In this document: positions 27,410-36,093 of the stretch, piece by piece
Position numbering within the stretch: the stretch's first letter is position 1
How the letters are laid out: each line of letters begins with the position of its first letter
Assembly (NCBI GenBank): GCA_035547915.1
Contig: DASZTS010000118.1
Span: 102,914 to 166,913 of the forward strand
Length of the DNA: 64,000 nucleotides
Source of the DNA: DASSFG01 sp035547915
GTDB taxonomy: Bacteria > Planctomycetota > Planctomycetia > Pirellulales > JAICIG01
Reading direction: 5' to 3'
Made by a program: the position numbers and the translations under genes
Notes under the pieces: generated by a model
Databases searched by the model: none
The model's input: only the letters and a program-made list of their open reading frames with translations
What the model was told of the DNA's origin: nothing

Positions 27410-30400
27410 ATGCTCCGCCGCTTCACCAACTTTGCTGCTTCTTGGAACCCTCGTTCGCTCACACCGTCGTCTGCCGGAACGCCGCAAGTCCGGGGCGTTG
27501 AAAACAGATCGTCGCGCCGACGTTCACCGAATCGCAAAGCCAAAGCTTCACGTCAGCGCCGCGCTGCTCGCAATTCGCGGCGTTGCGATCTCGAACGATT
27601 CGAGTCGCGGCTGCTGTTCACGTTCCACCTGTGGAAGATCGATCAGGTGTTTTCCAGTGCCGATGGCACAGTGCAATTCATCGAGTTGCACGACCCGGCG
27701 ACCGGCGAAAATCACACCGGCGGCCATACGATCACCAGCAATGAGAATACCTTCACGTTTCCGGCCGATCTCCCTTCGAGCAATACGGCCAACCAACACT
27801 TCCTCATCGCCACCGCCGCCTATGCCGCGCTGCCCGGCGCGGTGACGCCCGATTACATCATTCCCGAACACTTCTTCAATCCGGCCGGCGACACCCTCAA
27901 CTACGCCGACGTCGACTCGTTCTCGTTTACGTCGGCACAGATGCCGACGGATGGCGTCAACTCGTTGATGCGCAACTTCAACACGTTCGCGCTCTCCACC
28001 GGGCCTAATTCGGAGAGTGATCTCGCCGGGCAGACCGACTCGGTGACCGTGCCCGCGGCGAAATCCGGATATCTCCAAGTCAACCTGGTCAGCGATCAGT
28101 CGGGCAACGCCATGGTCACCGATCCCAACCTGGTGAATCCCTGGGGTGCGGCCACTCTGCCCAGCGGTCCGTTCTGGCTGGCCGATAACACCTCCAACGT
28201 GAGCACCGTCTACTCGGGCGACGTGAATGGCAGTCCTCTCGACCAGTCCGGCTTGGTGGTTTCGATTCCCGGCGGCAATCCCACGGGCGTCGTGGCCAAC
28301 ACCACGAGCGGTTTCGTCGTTGGCTCTGGCAATGCGAGCGGGCCCGCCGATTTCATCTTCGCCTCGGAGAACGGTGACATCACGGCCTGGAACCCGACCG
28401 CGTCGTTGACGCAAGCTCAGACCGAAGCGAGCGTGACCGGCGCGGTTTACAAGGGGTTGGCATTGGCGAACAACGAATTGTTTGCCACCAACTTTGCGGC
28501 CGGCACCATCGACGTCTTCGATAGTTCGTTCCATCAGGTGACGATGCCGGCCGGATCGTTCACGGATCCGAACCTTCCGGCTGGTTTCGCCCCGTTTGGC
28601 ATCCAGCTTCTGAACGGCAAGCTGCTCGTCAGCTACGCCAAGCAAGACGAAGAGAAGCACGACGACGTGGCCGGTTTCGGCAATGGCTTCATCGACGTAT
28701 ACAACGTCGACGGCACCTTTTCGCAGCGGCTGGTCACCGGCCAGCCGGGCAATGCCTCGAGCCCGCTCAATTCACCATGGGGCATGGTAATCGCGCCGGC
28801 CGATTTCGGTGATTTCGCCGGGGACCTGCTTGTGGGCAATTTCGGCAACGGCAAGATCAACGCCTTCGATCCAAGTAGCGGAGCGCTTTTGGGCACGGTC
28901 AGCGATGCGAGTGGCAATCCGATCGTGATCGACGGCCTGTGGAACCTGGGATTCGGTAACGGCACGGCAGCGGGAAGCACCAATACACTGTTCTTCACAG
29001 CCGGAACCGACGAGGAACAGCACGGCCTGTTCGGCTCGCTGACGAGCGCCGCAAACACACCGCTCACCGGCGACGGCGCGCAGTTGACCGCTACCGAGCA
29101 GACCGTCTTCAACGGAACGGTGGGCGCCTTCTCGTCGAGCAACACGGCGGCCGCGGCATCGGCCTTCACGGCGACAATCGATTGGGGCGATGGATCGATA
29201 TCTGCCGGTACCGTGATCTCGAACGGCGACGGTGGCTTCAATGTCGCGGGCAGTCACGCTTATGCTGAGGAAGCCGCCACGGAAACAATTCATGTAACGG
29301 TCAGCGACGGCACGAACACGGTGACACTCAACGGAAGCGCGGCCGTAAAGGACGCGCCGCTCACCGCCACGGGCGCTCCCGTCAGCTTGCAGCAGGGATT
29401 GACGCTGTCGAACGTGAAAGTCGCCACCTTCAGCGATCCGGCACCGGAAGCGACGAACAGCTATACCGCGACGATCGATTGGGGCGATGGCAGCACGAGC
29501 GCGGGAACGGTCAGCGCCGCGGGTAACGCCTTCGACGTGACGGGGAGCCACACCTACGCGTCGGAGGGTCAGCATACGATCAGTGTTGCCATCGGCGACG
29601 AAGGAGGCTCGACAGCCACGGCGACGACGACCGCCCAGGCCGGTTATCTGCAAGTCAACCTGGTCAGCGATCAGCCGGGCAACGCGCTAATCACCGATCC
29701 GAATTTGGTAAATCCGTGGGGAGTAGCCACATTGCCCAGCGGTCCCTTCTGGCTGGCCGACAACAACTCCAACGTGGGCACCGTCTACTCGGGAGACGTG
29801 AACGGCAGCCCGCTCGCCAAATCAGGGTTGATGGTTTCCATCCCCGGTGGCAATCCGACCGGGGTTGTGGCCAACACCACGAGCGGTTTCATCGTCGGTT
29901 CGGGAAATACCAGCGGTCCGGCCGATTTCATCTTCGCCTCCGAGAACGGTGACATCACCGCCTGGAATCCGACCGCCTCTTTGACGCAAGCCCAAACCGA
30001 GGCGAGTGTGTCGGGGGCCGTTTACAAGGGGCTGGCGCTGGCCAACAACGAGCTGTTTGCCACCAACTTTGCGGCAGGCACGATCGATGTATTCGACAGC
30101 TCGTTCCATCAGGTGACGATGCCCGCGGGCTCCTTCACCGATCCGAACCTGCCGGCCGGCTTTGCTCCGTTCGGTATCCAGCTTCTGAACGGCAAGCTCT
30201 TCGTGAGCTACGCGAAGCAAGACGCGGAAAAGCACGACGATGTGGCCGGCTTCGGCAACGGCTTCATCGATGTGTACAACGTCGACGGGACCTTTTCGCA
30301 ACGGTTGATCACCGGCCAGCCGGGCAATGCTACGAGCCCGCTCAACTCACCTTGGGGCATGGTGATCGCGCCGGCAAATTTCGGCGATTTCGCTGGCGAT

Positions 30401-33400
30401 CTTCTGGTCGGCAATTTTGGCAACGGCAAGATCAACGCCTTCGACCCGAACAGCGGGGCTTTCCTGGGGATGGTCAGCGACGCAAGCGGTCAGCCGATCG
30501 TGATCGACGGCCTATGGAACCTGGGCTTCGGCAACGGCACCGCGGCCGGAAGCACCGGCACGCTATTCTTCACGGCCGGCAGCGATGGGGAACAGCACGG
30601 ACTGTTCGGATCACTGACGAGCGCCGTAAACACACCGCTCGCCGGCGACGGCGCGGACCTAACAGGGACCGAAGGCATAACTCTGAGTGGCACGATTGCC
30701 ACGTTCTCGTCGACGAATGTCGGCGCGCCGCCCAGCGACTTTTCGACCACGATCAATTGGGGCGACGGCAGTTCATCGGCCGGCACGATCGTGCCGAACG
30801 GCGATGGCGGGTTCAACGTGCTCGGATCGCACAAGTTTGCGGAGGAGGGAACGTACTCCGTCGCCGTCTCGATCAATGACGCGAATGACGATGACTTTAC
30901 GATGACCGCCTCGGTGTCGGTCGGCGACGCGGCTCTCGATGCCACGGGCGTGCCGGTCAATCCCGCGCAAGGCATCACGGTGAGCGGGGCCGCCGTGGCG
31001 ACATTTACCGACGAGGGCGGCGCCGAGCCCGTCGCGAACTACTCGGCCACCATCGACTGGGGCGATGGCACCTCATCGACCGGTACCATCAGCGAATCGG
31101 GCAGCACGTTCACCGTGACGGGAAGCCACACGTACGCCGCCGCCGGGGCACACACCATCACGACGCACATCCTGGACGAAGGCGGCAGCACCGCGACGGT
31201 GACCAGCAGCACGGCGGGCGGGTTTTTGCGACTGAACCTCGTCTCGGATCAACCTGGGGACGGCCTGATCCTCGATCCGAACCTGGTCAATCCGTGGGGA
31301 GTGGCCTACCTGCCCGACGGCCCCTTCTGGGTAGCCGACAACAACTCCAACGTGAGCACCATCTACTCGGCCGACGTCAACGGTAGCCCACTCGACCAAT
31401 CCAAGTTGGTGGTCTCCATTCCCGATGGAAACCCCACCGGAATCGTAGCCAATACCACGAGTAGTTTCGTCGTCGGCTCGGGAAGTGCCAGCGGGCCGGC
31501 CGATTTCATCTTCGCGTCCGAGAACGGCGACATCACCGCCTGGAACCCCACGGTCTCGTCGACGCAAGCTCAACTCGAAGCGAGCGTACCGGGCGCCGTA
31601 TACAAAGGTTTGGCGCTGGCCAACAACGGTACCGCCAACGAGTTGTTTGCCACCAACTTCGCGGCGGGCACCATCGACGTCTTCGATAGCTCGTTCCACC
31701 AGGTGACATTGCCGGCGGGCGCCTTCACCGATCCCAATCTGCCGGCCGGCTTCGCGCCCTTCGGCATCGATCTGCTGAACGGCAAGTTGTATGTAAGCTA
31801 CGCCAAACAGGACGCCGAGAAGCACGACGACGTCGCCGGATTCGGCAACGGTTTTATCGACATCTATAATCTCGACGGCACACTCGCCCAGCGACTCGTG
31901 ACGGGCCAGCCCGGCAATTCGGCGAGCCCTTTGAATTCACCGTGGGGGATGGTCATCGCTCCGGCCGGCTTCGGCGACTTCGGCGGCGACCTGCTGGTCG
32001 GCAATTTCGGCGATGGCAAGATCAACGCCTTCGATCCGAACAACGGAACCTTCGTGGGCACCCTCACCGATCCGAGCGGCAATCCGCTCGTGATCGACGG
32101 TCTCTGGAGCATCGTGTTCGGCAACGGCACCACGGCCGGCAACACCAACACGCTGTTCTTCGCGGCGGGGACCGACGGCGAGAATCACGGCACGTTCGGT
32201 GAATTGGTTAACGCCCAGGGCACATCGCTCGCGGGCGAAGGAGCGGTTGTCACGCCGACCGAAGGCGCCCCATTCAGCGGTGCGGTGGCCACATTCGCCG
32301 CGAACAATACGTCGGAGCAGGCCGGCGATTTCACGGCCACGATCGACTGGGGCGACGGCACCTCATCGGCCGGCACGATCGTGGCCAACCCCGAGGGCGG
32401 CTTCAACGTGGTCGGCAGCCACACCTACGCCGAAGAGGCAACCGACACGGTCCATGTGACCGTGGCCGACAACGCCAACCATACGATCACCATCGCCGCC
32501 AGCGCCAACGTGGCCGATGCGCCTCTTTCGGCGGTCGGCACGACGCTCACGACCAGCCTACAAAGTACAGCCAGCCTTACGGTGGCCACCTTCACCGACG
32601 CGGGCGGCGCCGAGCCGGTCGGGAACTACACGGCCACGATCGACTGGGGCGACGGCAGCACGACCTCCAGCGGCACGATCGCGCTCGACGGCGACCATTT
32701 CACCGTCGCCGGAACCCACGCTTATCAAGTTCCCGGTCAGCACACGATTACCGTCACGATCCACGACGAGGGCGGTGCCCAGACATCGGCTACTTCGCAG
32801 ATCGTCGTCGGCAGCAACCAAGAGCGGCTCATCGAAGACATCTTCAAAGACCTGCTCGACCGCGATGCAGACGACGCGGCTTTGGCGTTTTTCGAGGGAT
32901 TGCTCAACGGGGGTACACCGGCGAGCACGGTCGTAGCTGACATCGAGCGGACCACCGAGTTCCTCGCCGACGAGGTACAGTCGTTCTTCCAGCAGTTCCT
33001 GCACCGTGCCGCCGAGCCCACCGCCGTCTCGTACTTCAGTGGTCTGTTGGCCGGTGGGAGTACCATCGAAGCGCAGGAGATCATCCTCGGTTCGGCCGAA
33101 TTCTTCCGGGTCAGCGGTTCCCAACCTCAATCCTTCTTGAATGCCCTGTTCCAGGGAACCCTTGGCCGGCCGATCGATCCCTCCGCCGAGACGTTCTTCA
33201 GCCAGGGCGCATCGGGTAATGATTCCGGGCGAGAGCAGGTCGCGGCCGCCGTGTTCGCCAGTTCCGAATTCCTCGGCGACCTGGTGGAACACGATTTCGA
33301 AACGTACCTCGGTCGCCCTGCCGATGCTACCGGATTGAACGCCTTCGTCACGGCCTTGACTCACGGCCTCACCGAGCAGCAGCTCCTGGCAGCCATCTTG

Positions 33401-33430
33401 GGCTCGAACGAATTCGCTACCGACGCGTGA
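27410..33430 (+). CDS. Giant surface protein with three TIGR03118 propeller domains, PKD-like modules and DUF4214 C-terminus
   Basis: 2006 residues from the ATG at 27410, chosen because MLRRFTNFAASW resembles the start of the paralogue at 22283. The planctomycete export motif LERFESRLLFTFHLW is at about 60-74, followed by the shared N-terminal module. Three TIGR03118 domains, each about 330 residues, begin with LQVNLVSDQ or LRLNLVSDQ and contain NPWGVA, FWLADNNSNV and NGKINAFDP. Each is followed by two PKD-like modules with TATIDWGDGS. The C-terminal 200 residues hold DUF4214-type repeats (FKDLLDRDADD, FQQFLHRAAEP, FQGTLGRPIDP, FETYLGRPADATG). Predicted extracellular adhesin-like or matrix protein. 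The domains repeat at DNA level with a period of about 1.58 kb, so copy number may vary between strains. Confidence 0.85.
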   Translation: MLRRFTNFAASWNPRSLTPSSAGTPQVRGVENRSSRRRSPNRKAKASRQRRAARNSRRCDLERFESRLLFTFHLWKIDQVFSSADGTVQFIELHDPATGENHTGGHTITSNENTFTFPADLPSSNTANQHFLIATAAYAALPGAVTPDYIIPEHFFNPAGDTLNYADVDSFSFTSAQMPTDGVNSLMRNFNTFALSTGPNSESDLAGQTDSVTVPAAKSGYLQVNLVSDQSGNAMVTDPNLVNPWGAATLPSGPFWLADNTSNVSTVYSGDVNGSPLDQSGLVVSIPGGNPTGVVANTTSGFVVGSGNASGPADFIFASENGDITAWNPTASLTQAQTEASVTGAVYKGLALANNELFATNFAAGTIDVFDSSFHQVTMPAGSFTDPNLPAGFAPFGIQLLNGKLLVSYAKQDEEKHDDVAGFGNGFIDVYNVDGTFSQRLVTGQPGNASSPLNSPWGMVIAPADFGDFAGDLLVGNFGNGKINAFDPSSGALLGTVSDASGNPIVIDGLWNLGFGNGTAAGSTNTLFFTAGTDEEQHGLFGSLTSAANTPLTGDGAQLTATEQTVFNGTVGAFSSSNTAAAASAFTATIDWGDGSISAGTVISNGDGGFNVAGSHAYAEEAATETIHVTVSDGTNTVTLNGSAAVKDAPLTATGAPVSLQQGLTLSNVKVATFSDPAPEATNSYTATIDWGDGSTSAGTVSAAGNAFDVTGSHTYASEGQHTISVAIGDEGGSTATATTTAQAGYLQVNLVSDQPGNALITDPNLVNPWGVATLPSGPFWLADNNSNVGTVYSGDVNGSPLAKSGLMVSIPGGNPTGVVANTTSGFIVGSGNTSGPADFIFASENGDITAWNPTASLTQAQTEASVSGAVYKGLALANNELFATNFAAGTIDVFDSSFHQVTMPAGSFTDPNLPAGFAPFGIQLLNGKLFVSYAKQDAEKHDDVAGFGNGFIDVYNVDGTFSQRLITGQPGNATSPLNSPWGMVIAPANFGDFAGDLLVGNFGNGKINAFDPNSGAFLGMVSDASGQPIVIDGLWNLGFGNGTAAGSTGTLFFTAGSDGEQHGLFGSLTSAVNTPLAGDGADLTGTEGITLSGTIATFSSTNVGAPPSDFSTTINWGDGSSSAGTIVPNGDGGFNVLGSHKFAEEGTYSVAVSINDANDDDFTMTASVSVGDAALDATGVPVNPAQGITVSGAAVATFTDEGGAEPVANYSATIDWGDGTSSTGTISESGSTFTVTGSHTYAAAGAHTITTHILDEGGSTATVTSSTAGGFLRLNLVSDQPGDGLILDPNLVNPWGVAYLPDGPFWVADNNSNVSTIYSADVNGSPLDQSKLVVSIPDGNPTGIVANTTSSFVVGSGSASGPADFIFASENGDITAWNPTVSSTQAQLEASVPGAVYKGLALANNGTANELFATNFAAGTIDVFDSSFHQVTLPAGAFTDPNLPAGFAPFGIDLLNGKLYVSYAKQDAEKHDDVAGFGNGFIDIYNLDGTLAQRLVTGQPGNSASPLNSPWGMVIAPAGFGDFGGDLLVGNFGDGKINAFDPNNGTFVGTLTDPSGNPLVIDGLWSIVFGNGTTAGNTNTLFFAAGTDGENHGTFGELVNAQGTSLAGEGAVVTPTEGAPFSGAVATFAANNTSEQAGDFTATIDWGDGTSSAGTIVANPEGGFNVVGSHTYAEEATDTVHVTVADNANHTITIAASANVADAPLSAVGTTLTTSLQSTASLTVATFTDAGGAEPVGNYTATIDWGDGSTTSSGTIALDGDHFTVAGTHAYQVPGQHTITVTIHDEGGAQTSATSQIVVGSNQERLIEDIFKDLLDRDADDAALAFFEGLLNGGTPASTVVADIERTTEFLADEVQSFFQQFLHRAAEPTAVSYFSGLLAGGSTIEAQEIILGSAEFFRVSGSQPQSFLNALFQGTLGRPIDPSAETFFSQGASGNDSGREQVAAAVFASSEFLGDLVEHDFETYLGRPADATGLNAFVTALTHGLTEQQLLAAILGSNEFATDA
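28068..29061 (+). repeat. Internal repeat unit 1 (TIGR03118 propeller)
   Basis: First of three long in-frame DNA repeats inside the giant surface-protein gene. It starts at the TATCTCCAAGTCAACCTGGT region and ends after the GACGAGCGCCGCAAACACAC region. It is closest to unit 2. Confidence 0.8.
29644..30640 (+). repeat. Internal repeat unit 2 (TIGR03118 propeller)
   Basis: Second unit, starting about 1576 bp after the first. Protein differences from unit 1 are few, for example SDQPGNALI for SDQSGNAMV and SPLAKSGLM for SPLDQSGLV, which suggests recent duplication or gene conversion. Confidence 0.8.
31223..32217 (+). repeat. Internal repeat unit 3 (TIGR03118 propeller)
   Basis: Third unit, about 1579 bp after the second and visibly more diverged. 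It has a three-residue insertion (LANNGTANELFATNF for LANNELFATNF) and GTFGELVNAQG at the end in place of GLFGSLTSA. Confidence 0.75.
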
Positions 33431-33452
33431 GACTTGGCGCCACTGGCGACGC

Positions 33453-34373
33453 TTACGGAGCAGGCTGGCGCGTGACGCGCAGGAATAATCGCTCGAGGTT
33501 CTCTTCGTCGTTTTTCAGATGGTGGATGACCACGCCGGCCCGCGCGGCAACACGAAAGAAGTCGCTCGTTTGCCAACCGCCGGGCGCCTCGACCGTGACC
33601 CGACCATTGGCCGGCTGTCCCACGCCGATGCCCGCGGAGCTCAGCAGGGCGAACAATCCCTCGGCCGGCCCTTCCCAGCCGATCTCGTAGCGATTGCGCA
33701 CCTCGGGCCGTAAGCCGGCCATAGGACCCGAGCGCACCACCCGGCCGCGGTCGAGCATCACGATGTGCTGGCAGAGCCGTTCGACGTCGCCCAAGAGGTG
33801 CGTGCACAGGATCAGGCTTTTGCGAGTCTCGGCGATGAGATCCTCCAGCAGCTTGAGCATCGCCTGGCGCCCGGCCGGATCGAGACCGTTGGTAGGCTCG
33901 TCGAGCAACAAAAGCTCTGGATCGTGAACCAGCGCCGCGGCCAGTTTGAGCCGCTGTAGATTGCCGGTCGAATATTCTTCCAACCGGCGATAGCGCAACT
34001 CCCCCAAGCCGACATAGCCGAGCACTTCGTGAGCGCGGCGACGCGCGTCGCGATGCGGCATGCCGTACAGGTCACCAGAGAGGGCTACATACTCGACGCC
34101 GCGCAGCATCGGCACGGCGGCGGCCGTTTCTGGCATGTACCCCACCATGCCCCGTAAGTGCCGTCCGGCGTGTCCCAGAGGAAGACCGAAAATGGTCCCC
34201 TCGCCCGCGTCGGGCCGAATGAGGCCGAGAAGGATCTTGAGCAACGTCGATTTGCCCGCCCCGTTGTTGCCGATGAGGCCGATCGTGCCCGGTTCGAGCG
34301 TGAGCGTCACTCCGTCGAGCGCTTGGACGCGGCCATAGCTGCGCGTGACGTGATGCAGGTCGACGAGCGGCAT
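33453..34373 (-). CDS. ABC transporter ATP-binding protein (ABC-2 type), no adjacent permease
   Basis: 306 residues from the ATG at 34373. Walker A is GNNGAGKST at 35-43. The Q-loop region is GMVGYMPETAAAVPML and the signature is YSTGNLQRLKLA, with Asn in place of the more usual Met or Gln. Walker B is LLLLDEPTNGLDP and the H-loop is LCTHLLGDVERL. A C-terminal domain of about 90 residues follows, as in ABC-2 exporters of the CcmA/NatA group. It couples ATP hydrolysis to export, but no permease gene adjoins it. It ends 22 bp from the stop of the giant gene on the opposite strand. The small gene 8 bp upstream is its only operon partner here. Substrate unknown. Confidence 0.88.
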   Translation of the reverse strand: MPLVDLHHVTRSYGRVQALDGVTLTLEPGTIGLIGNNGAGKSTLLKILLGLIRPDAGEGTIFGLPLGHAGRHLRGMVGYMPETAAAVPMLRGVEYVALSGDLYGMPHRDARRRAHEVLGYVGLGELRYRRLEEYSTGNLQRLKLAAALVHDPELLLLDEPTNGLDPAGRQAMLKLLEDLIAETRKSLILCTHLLGDVERLCQHIVMLDRGRVVRSGPMAGLRPEVRNRYEIGWEGPAEGLFALLSSAGIGVGQPANGRVTVEAPGGWQTSDFFRVAARAGVVIHHLKNDEENLERLFLRVTRQPAP

Positions 34374-34381
34374 TGCGCGAT

Positions 34382-34642
34382 TCAGGTCTTGGCGAGCAAC
34401 TCTTCGAGCAGCTTGGCCAGCAGCGCGGGGTTGTCCGAATCGACCACGTGCTTGATGCGCGTTGCCGGGATCTTGAGTTTTTCCAGCGACTTTGTGGTCT
34501 GCTGCCAGAGCCGCGCACGGGCCTTCCCTTCGGCCAGGTACAACTCGGTGACCTGTTCCTGCAACCGCTGGAGGACCAGAGCGTCGTAATTCTCGTAGTA
34601 GTTCTTGATGATTTTCTGCTGGTGTTTCGTATATTGTGCCAT
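34382..34642 (-). CDS. Conserved small protein of unknown function
   Basis: 86 residues, starting MAQYTKHQQKIIKNYYENYD, with GGAGCG eight bases before the ATG. The protein is predicted to be all helical and strongly charged, cytoplasmic, with no membrane segment (LQRLQEQVTELYLAEGKARARLW, LLAKLLEELLAKT). I recall similar small proteins with a KIIKNYY motif in other planctomycetes, without known role. It is the first gene of a two-gene unit with the ABC ATPase 8 bp downstream. Confidence 0.75.
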   Translation of the reverse strand: MAQYTKHQQKIIKNYYENYDALVLQRLQEQVTELYLAEGKARARLWQQTTKSLEKLKIPATRIKHVVDSDNPALLAKLLEELLAKT

Positions 34643-35000
34643 CTTGGCGCTCCTTTTTGGGCCGCAACGGTCAGGGAGCGATTAGTGTACCGCCACCCGC
34701 CTTTGGCTGGCAAATCGGCTGAATCGAGCGCGGAACTTGAAAGCCACGCCGACGCGCCGTCGAATTCCAAGGCGTTGTGACTATGTGCCGCCAGGCGAGC
34801 GCGCGCTAAAGAGCACGGCCAACGGCCGAATGTCGTTTACTTGCTCATCGTGAAACGTGCGCTCGAAGTCTTCACCCCAACCGGACGCCGCCAAGCAATT
34901 CGGATCACTTGCGGGCGGCAACGAAACCAATCGAGCGATCGGACCAGTCGACGGTGTGATCGTGAACGACTTCACGACTTCGGCGCTTCGCGCACTGCTG
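34643..35000. other. Intergenic, no convincing gene
   Basis: About 360 bp between the divergent small gene and ispE. A minus-strand frame (35020-34781, 79 residues, ending in VLFSARSPGGT) and overlapping plus-strand frames are open. They lack ribosome sites and recognisable similarity, so I do not call a gene. It could be a decayed remnant. Confidence 0.4.
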
Positions 35001-35029
35001 TTGACCCGATTTTGGCACATCGCTAGAAT
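35001..35029 (+). promoter_or_regulatory. Sigma-70-like promoter for ispE-spoVG
   Basis: TTGACC at 35001-35006 and TAGAAT at 35024-35029 with 17 bases between, one mismatch from consensus in each hexamer. Transcription would begin near 35036, giving a leader of about 125 nt before the ispE ATG. It is the best-formed housekeeping promoter I see in the window. Confidence 0.6.
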
Positions 35030-35162
35030 TCAAGATGGGTCAACAGAAAGAGATAAAACAAGAACGGTCGGTCGCTTCAGACCAGCACGCACCGCAATCC
35101 CAGTCCAAGCGTGAAGGTATTGTTGATCAAATAATCTCGGGGCAAGAGCAGGAACGCGTAGG

Positions 35163-36074
35163 ATGCACGTTCGCTCAACGGACGCGGGGCTCGAAGTCCT
35201 CGCCCCGGCCAAGCTGAACCTTTTTCTCGAGGTGCTCGGCAAGCGCAGCGACGGGTTTCATGAGATCGAAACGCTCATGTATCCCATCGGCTTGTACGAT
35301 ACGCTCGTCTTTCGCGACGAACCGGCCGGCGATGTGCGGTTGACGTGCCAGACGCACGGTCAGCCAGCCTCCACAGGTCCCGTGGCCGCTTCTGAGCAGT
35401 TACCGGCAGGTAGCGATAATCTGGTTGTGCGCGCGGTCGAACTCGTGAGGCGCCGCTACGGGGTCGCCCGCGGCGCAGATCTGCTGCTGATCAAGCGTAT
35501 TCCGATGGCAGCGGGCCTCGCAGGCGGCTCGAGCGACGCCGCCGCGGCGCTCTTCGCGGCCAATCGCGTCTGGCGTCTAAATCGTTCTCGCGACGAGTTG
35601 TGCGGACTGGCGGCCGAACTGGGAAGCGATATCCCGTTCTTCCTGTATGGCGGCCCGGCTGTGTGCCGCGGCCGTGGCGAGATTATCGAACCGGTCGGCG
35701 GCGTCGGCGCGCTCTACTTCGTCGTGGCCAAGCCGCCCGCGGGACTCTCGACCGCCGACGTCTATCGTGCCTGCCGGGCACCGAACGAACCTCGGCGCGT
35801 GGGCCGCCTGCTCGACGCGCTGCGGCGAGGAGAAGTGGCTGCCGGCGCCGCTAGCTTGCATAACGCCCTGCAAGCCGCGGCCGAATCGCTCTCGCCATGG
35901 ATCGCACGCTTGGCGCGCGAATTCGGGCGGCTCGATTTCCTCGGACATCGCATGAGCGGCAGCGGAACGAGCTACTTTGGTCTGTGTCGACATGCCGGTC
36001 ACGCCCGCCGGCTTGCCACCTGTTTGCGGGCCCGTGGCGTAGGGCGAGTCTACGCCGTTCAAGGTACATGCTGA
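35163..36074 (+). CDS. ispE: 4-diphosphocytidyl-2-C-methyl-D-erythritol kinase (MEP isoprenoid pathway)
   Basis: 303 residues, the normal IspE size. GHMP-kinase features are present: the N-terminal APAKLNLFLEVLGKRSDGFHEIETLM with the Lys and Asn of the active site, and the ATP-binding PMAAGLAGGSSDAAAAL near residue 118. The SDIPFFLYGGPAVCRGRGE block and a C-terminal MSGSGTSYFGL motif complete the family pattern. It phosphorylates the 2-hydroxyl of CDP-methylerythritol in the cytosol. The ATG is preceded by AGGA nine bases upstream. spoVG follows after 19 bp. This ispE...spoVG association resembles the arrangement known from Bacillus, without purR and yabJ between. Confidence 0.95.
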   Translation: MHVRSTDAGLEVLAPAKLNLFLEVLGKRSDGFHEIETLMYPIGLYDTLVFRDEPAGDVRLTCQTHGQPASTGPVAASEQLPAGSDNLVVRAVELVRRRYGVARGADLLLIKRIPMAAGLAGGSSDAAAALFAANRVWRLNRSRDELCGLAAELGSDIPFFLYGGPAVCRGRGEIIEPVGGVGALYFVVAKPPAGLSTADVYRACRAPNEPRRVGRLLDALRRGEVAAGAASLHNALQAAAESLSPWIARLAREFGRLDFLGHRMSGSGTSYFGLCRHAGHARRLATCLRARGVGRVYAVQGTC

Positions 36075-36093
36075 CGAGCTTAGGAGAACGGCC

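Noticed and set aside
28068..32217. Periodic repeats as a CRISPR or satellite array
   Set aside because: The 1.58-kb period is in frame and encodes TIGR03118 and PKD-like domains; it is an internal protein repeat.
34781..35020. Minus-strand 79-residue open frame between the small gene and ispE
   Set aside because: No ribosome site and no recognisable motif; it overlaps the likely ispE promoter. A decayed fragment is possible but unsupported.
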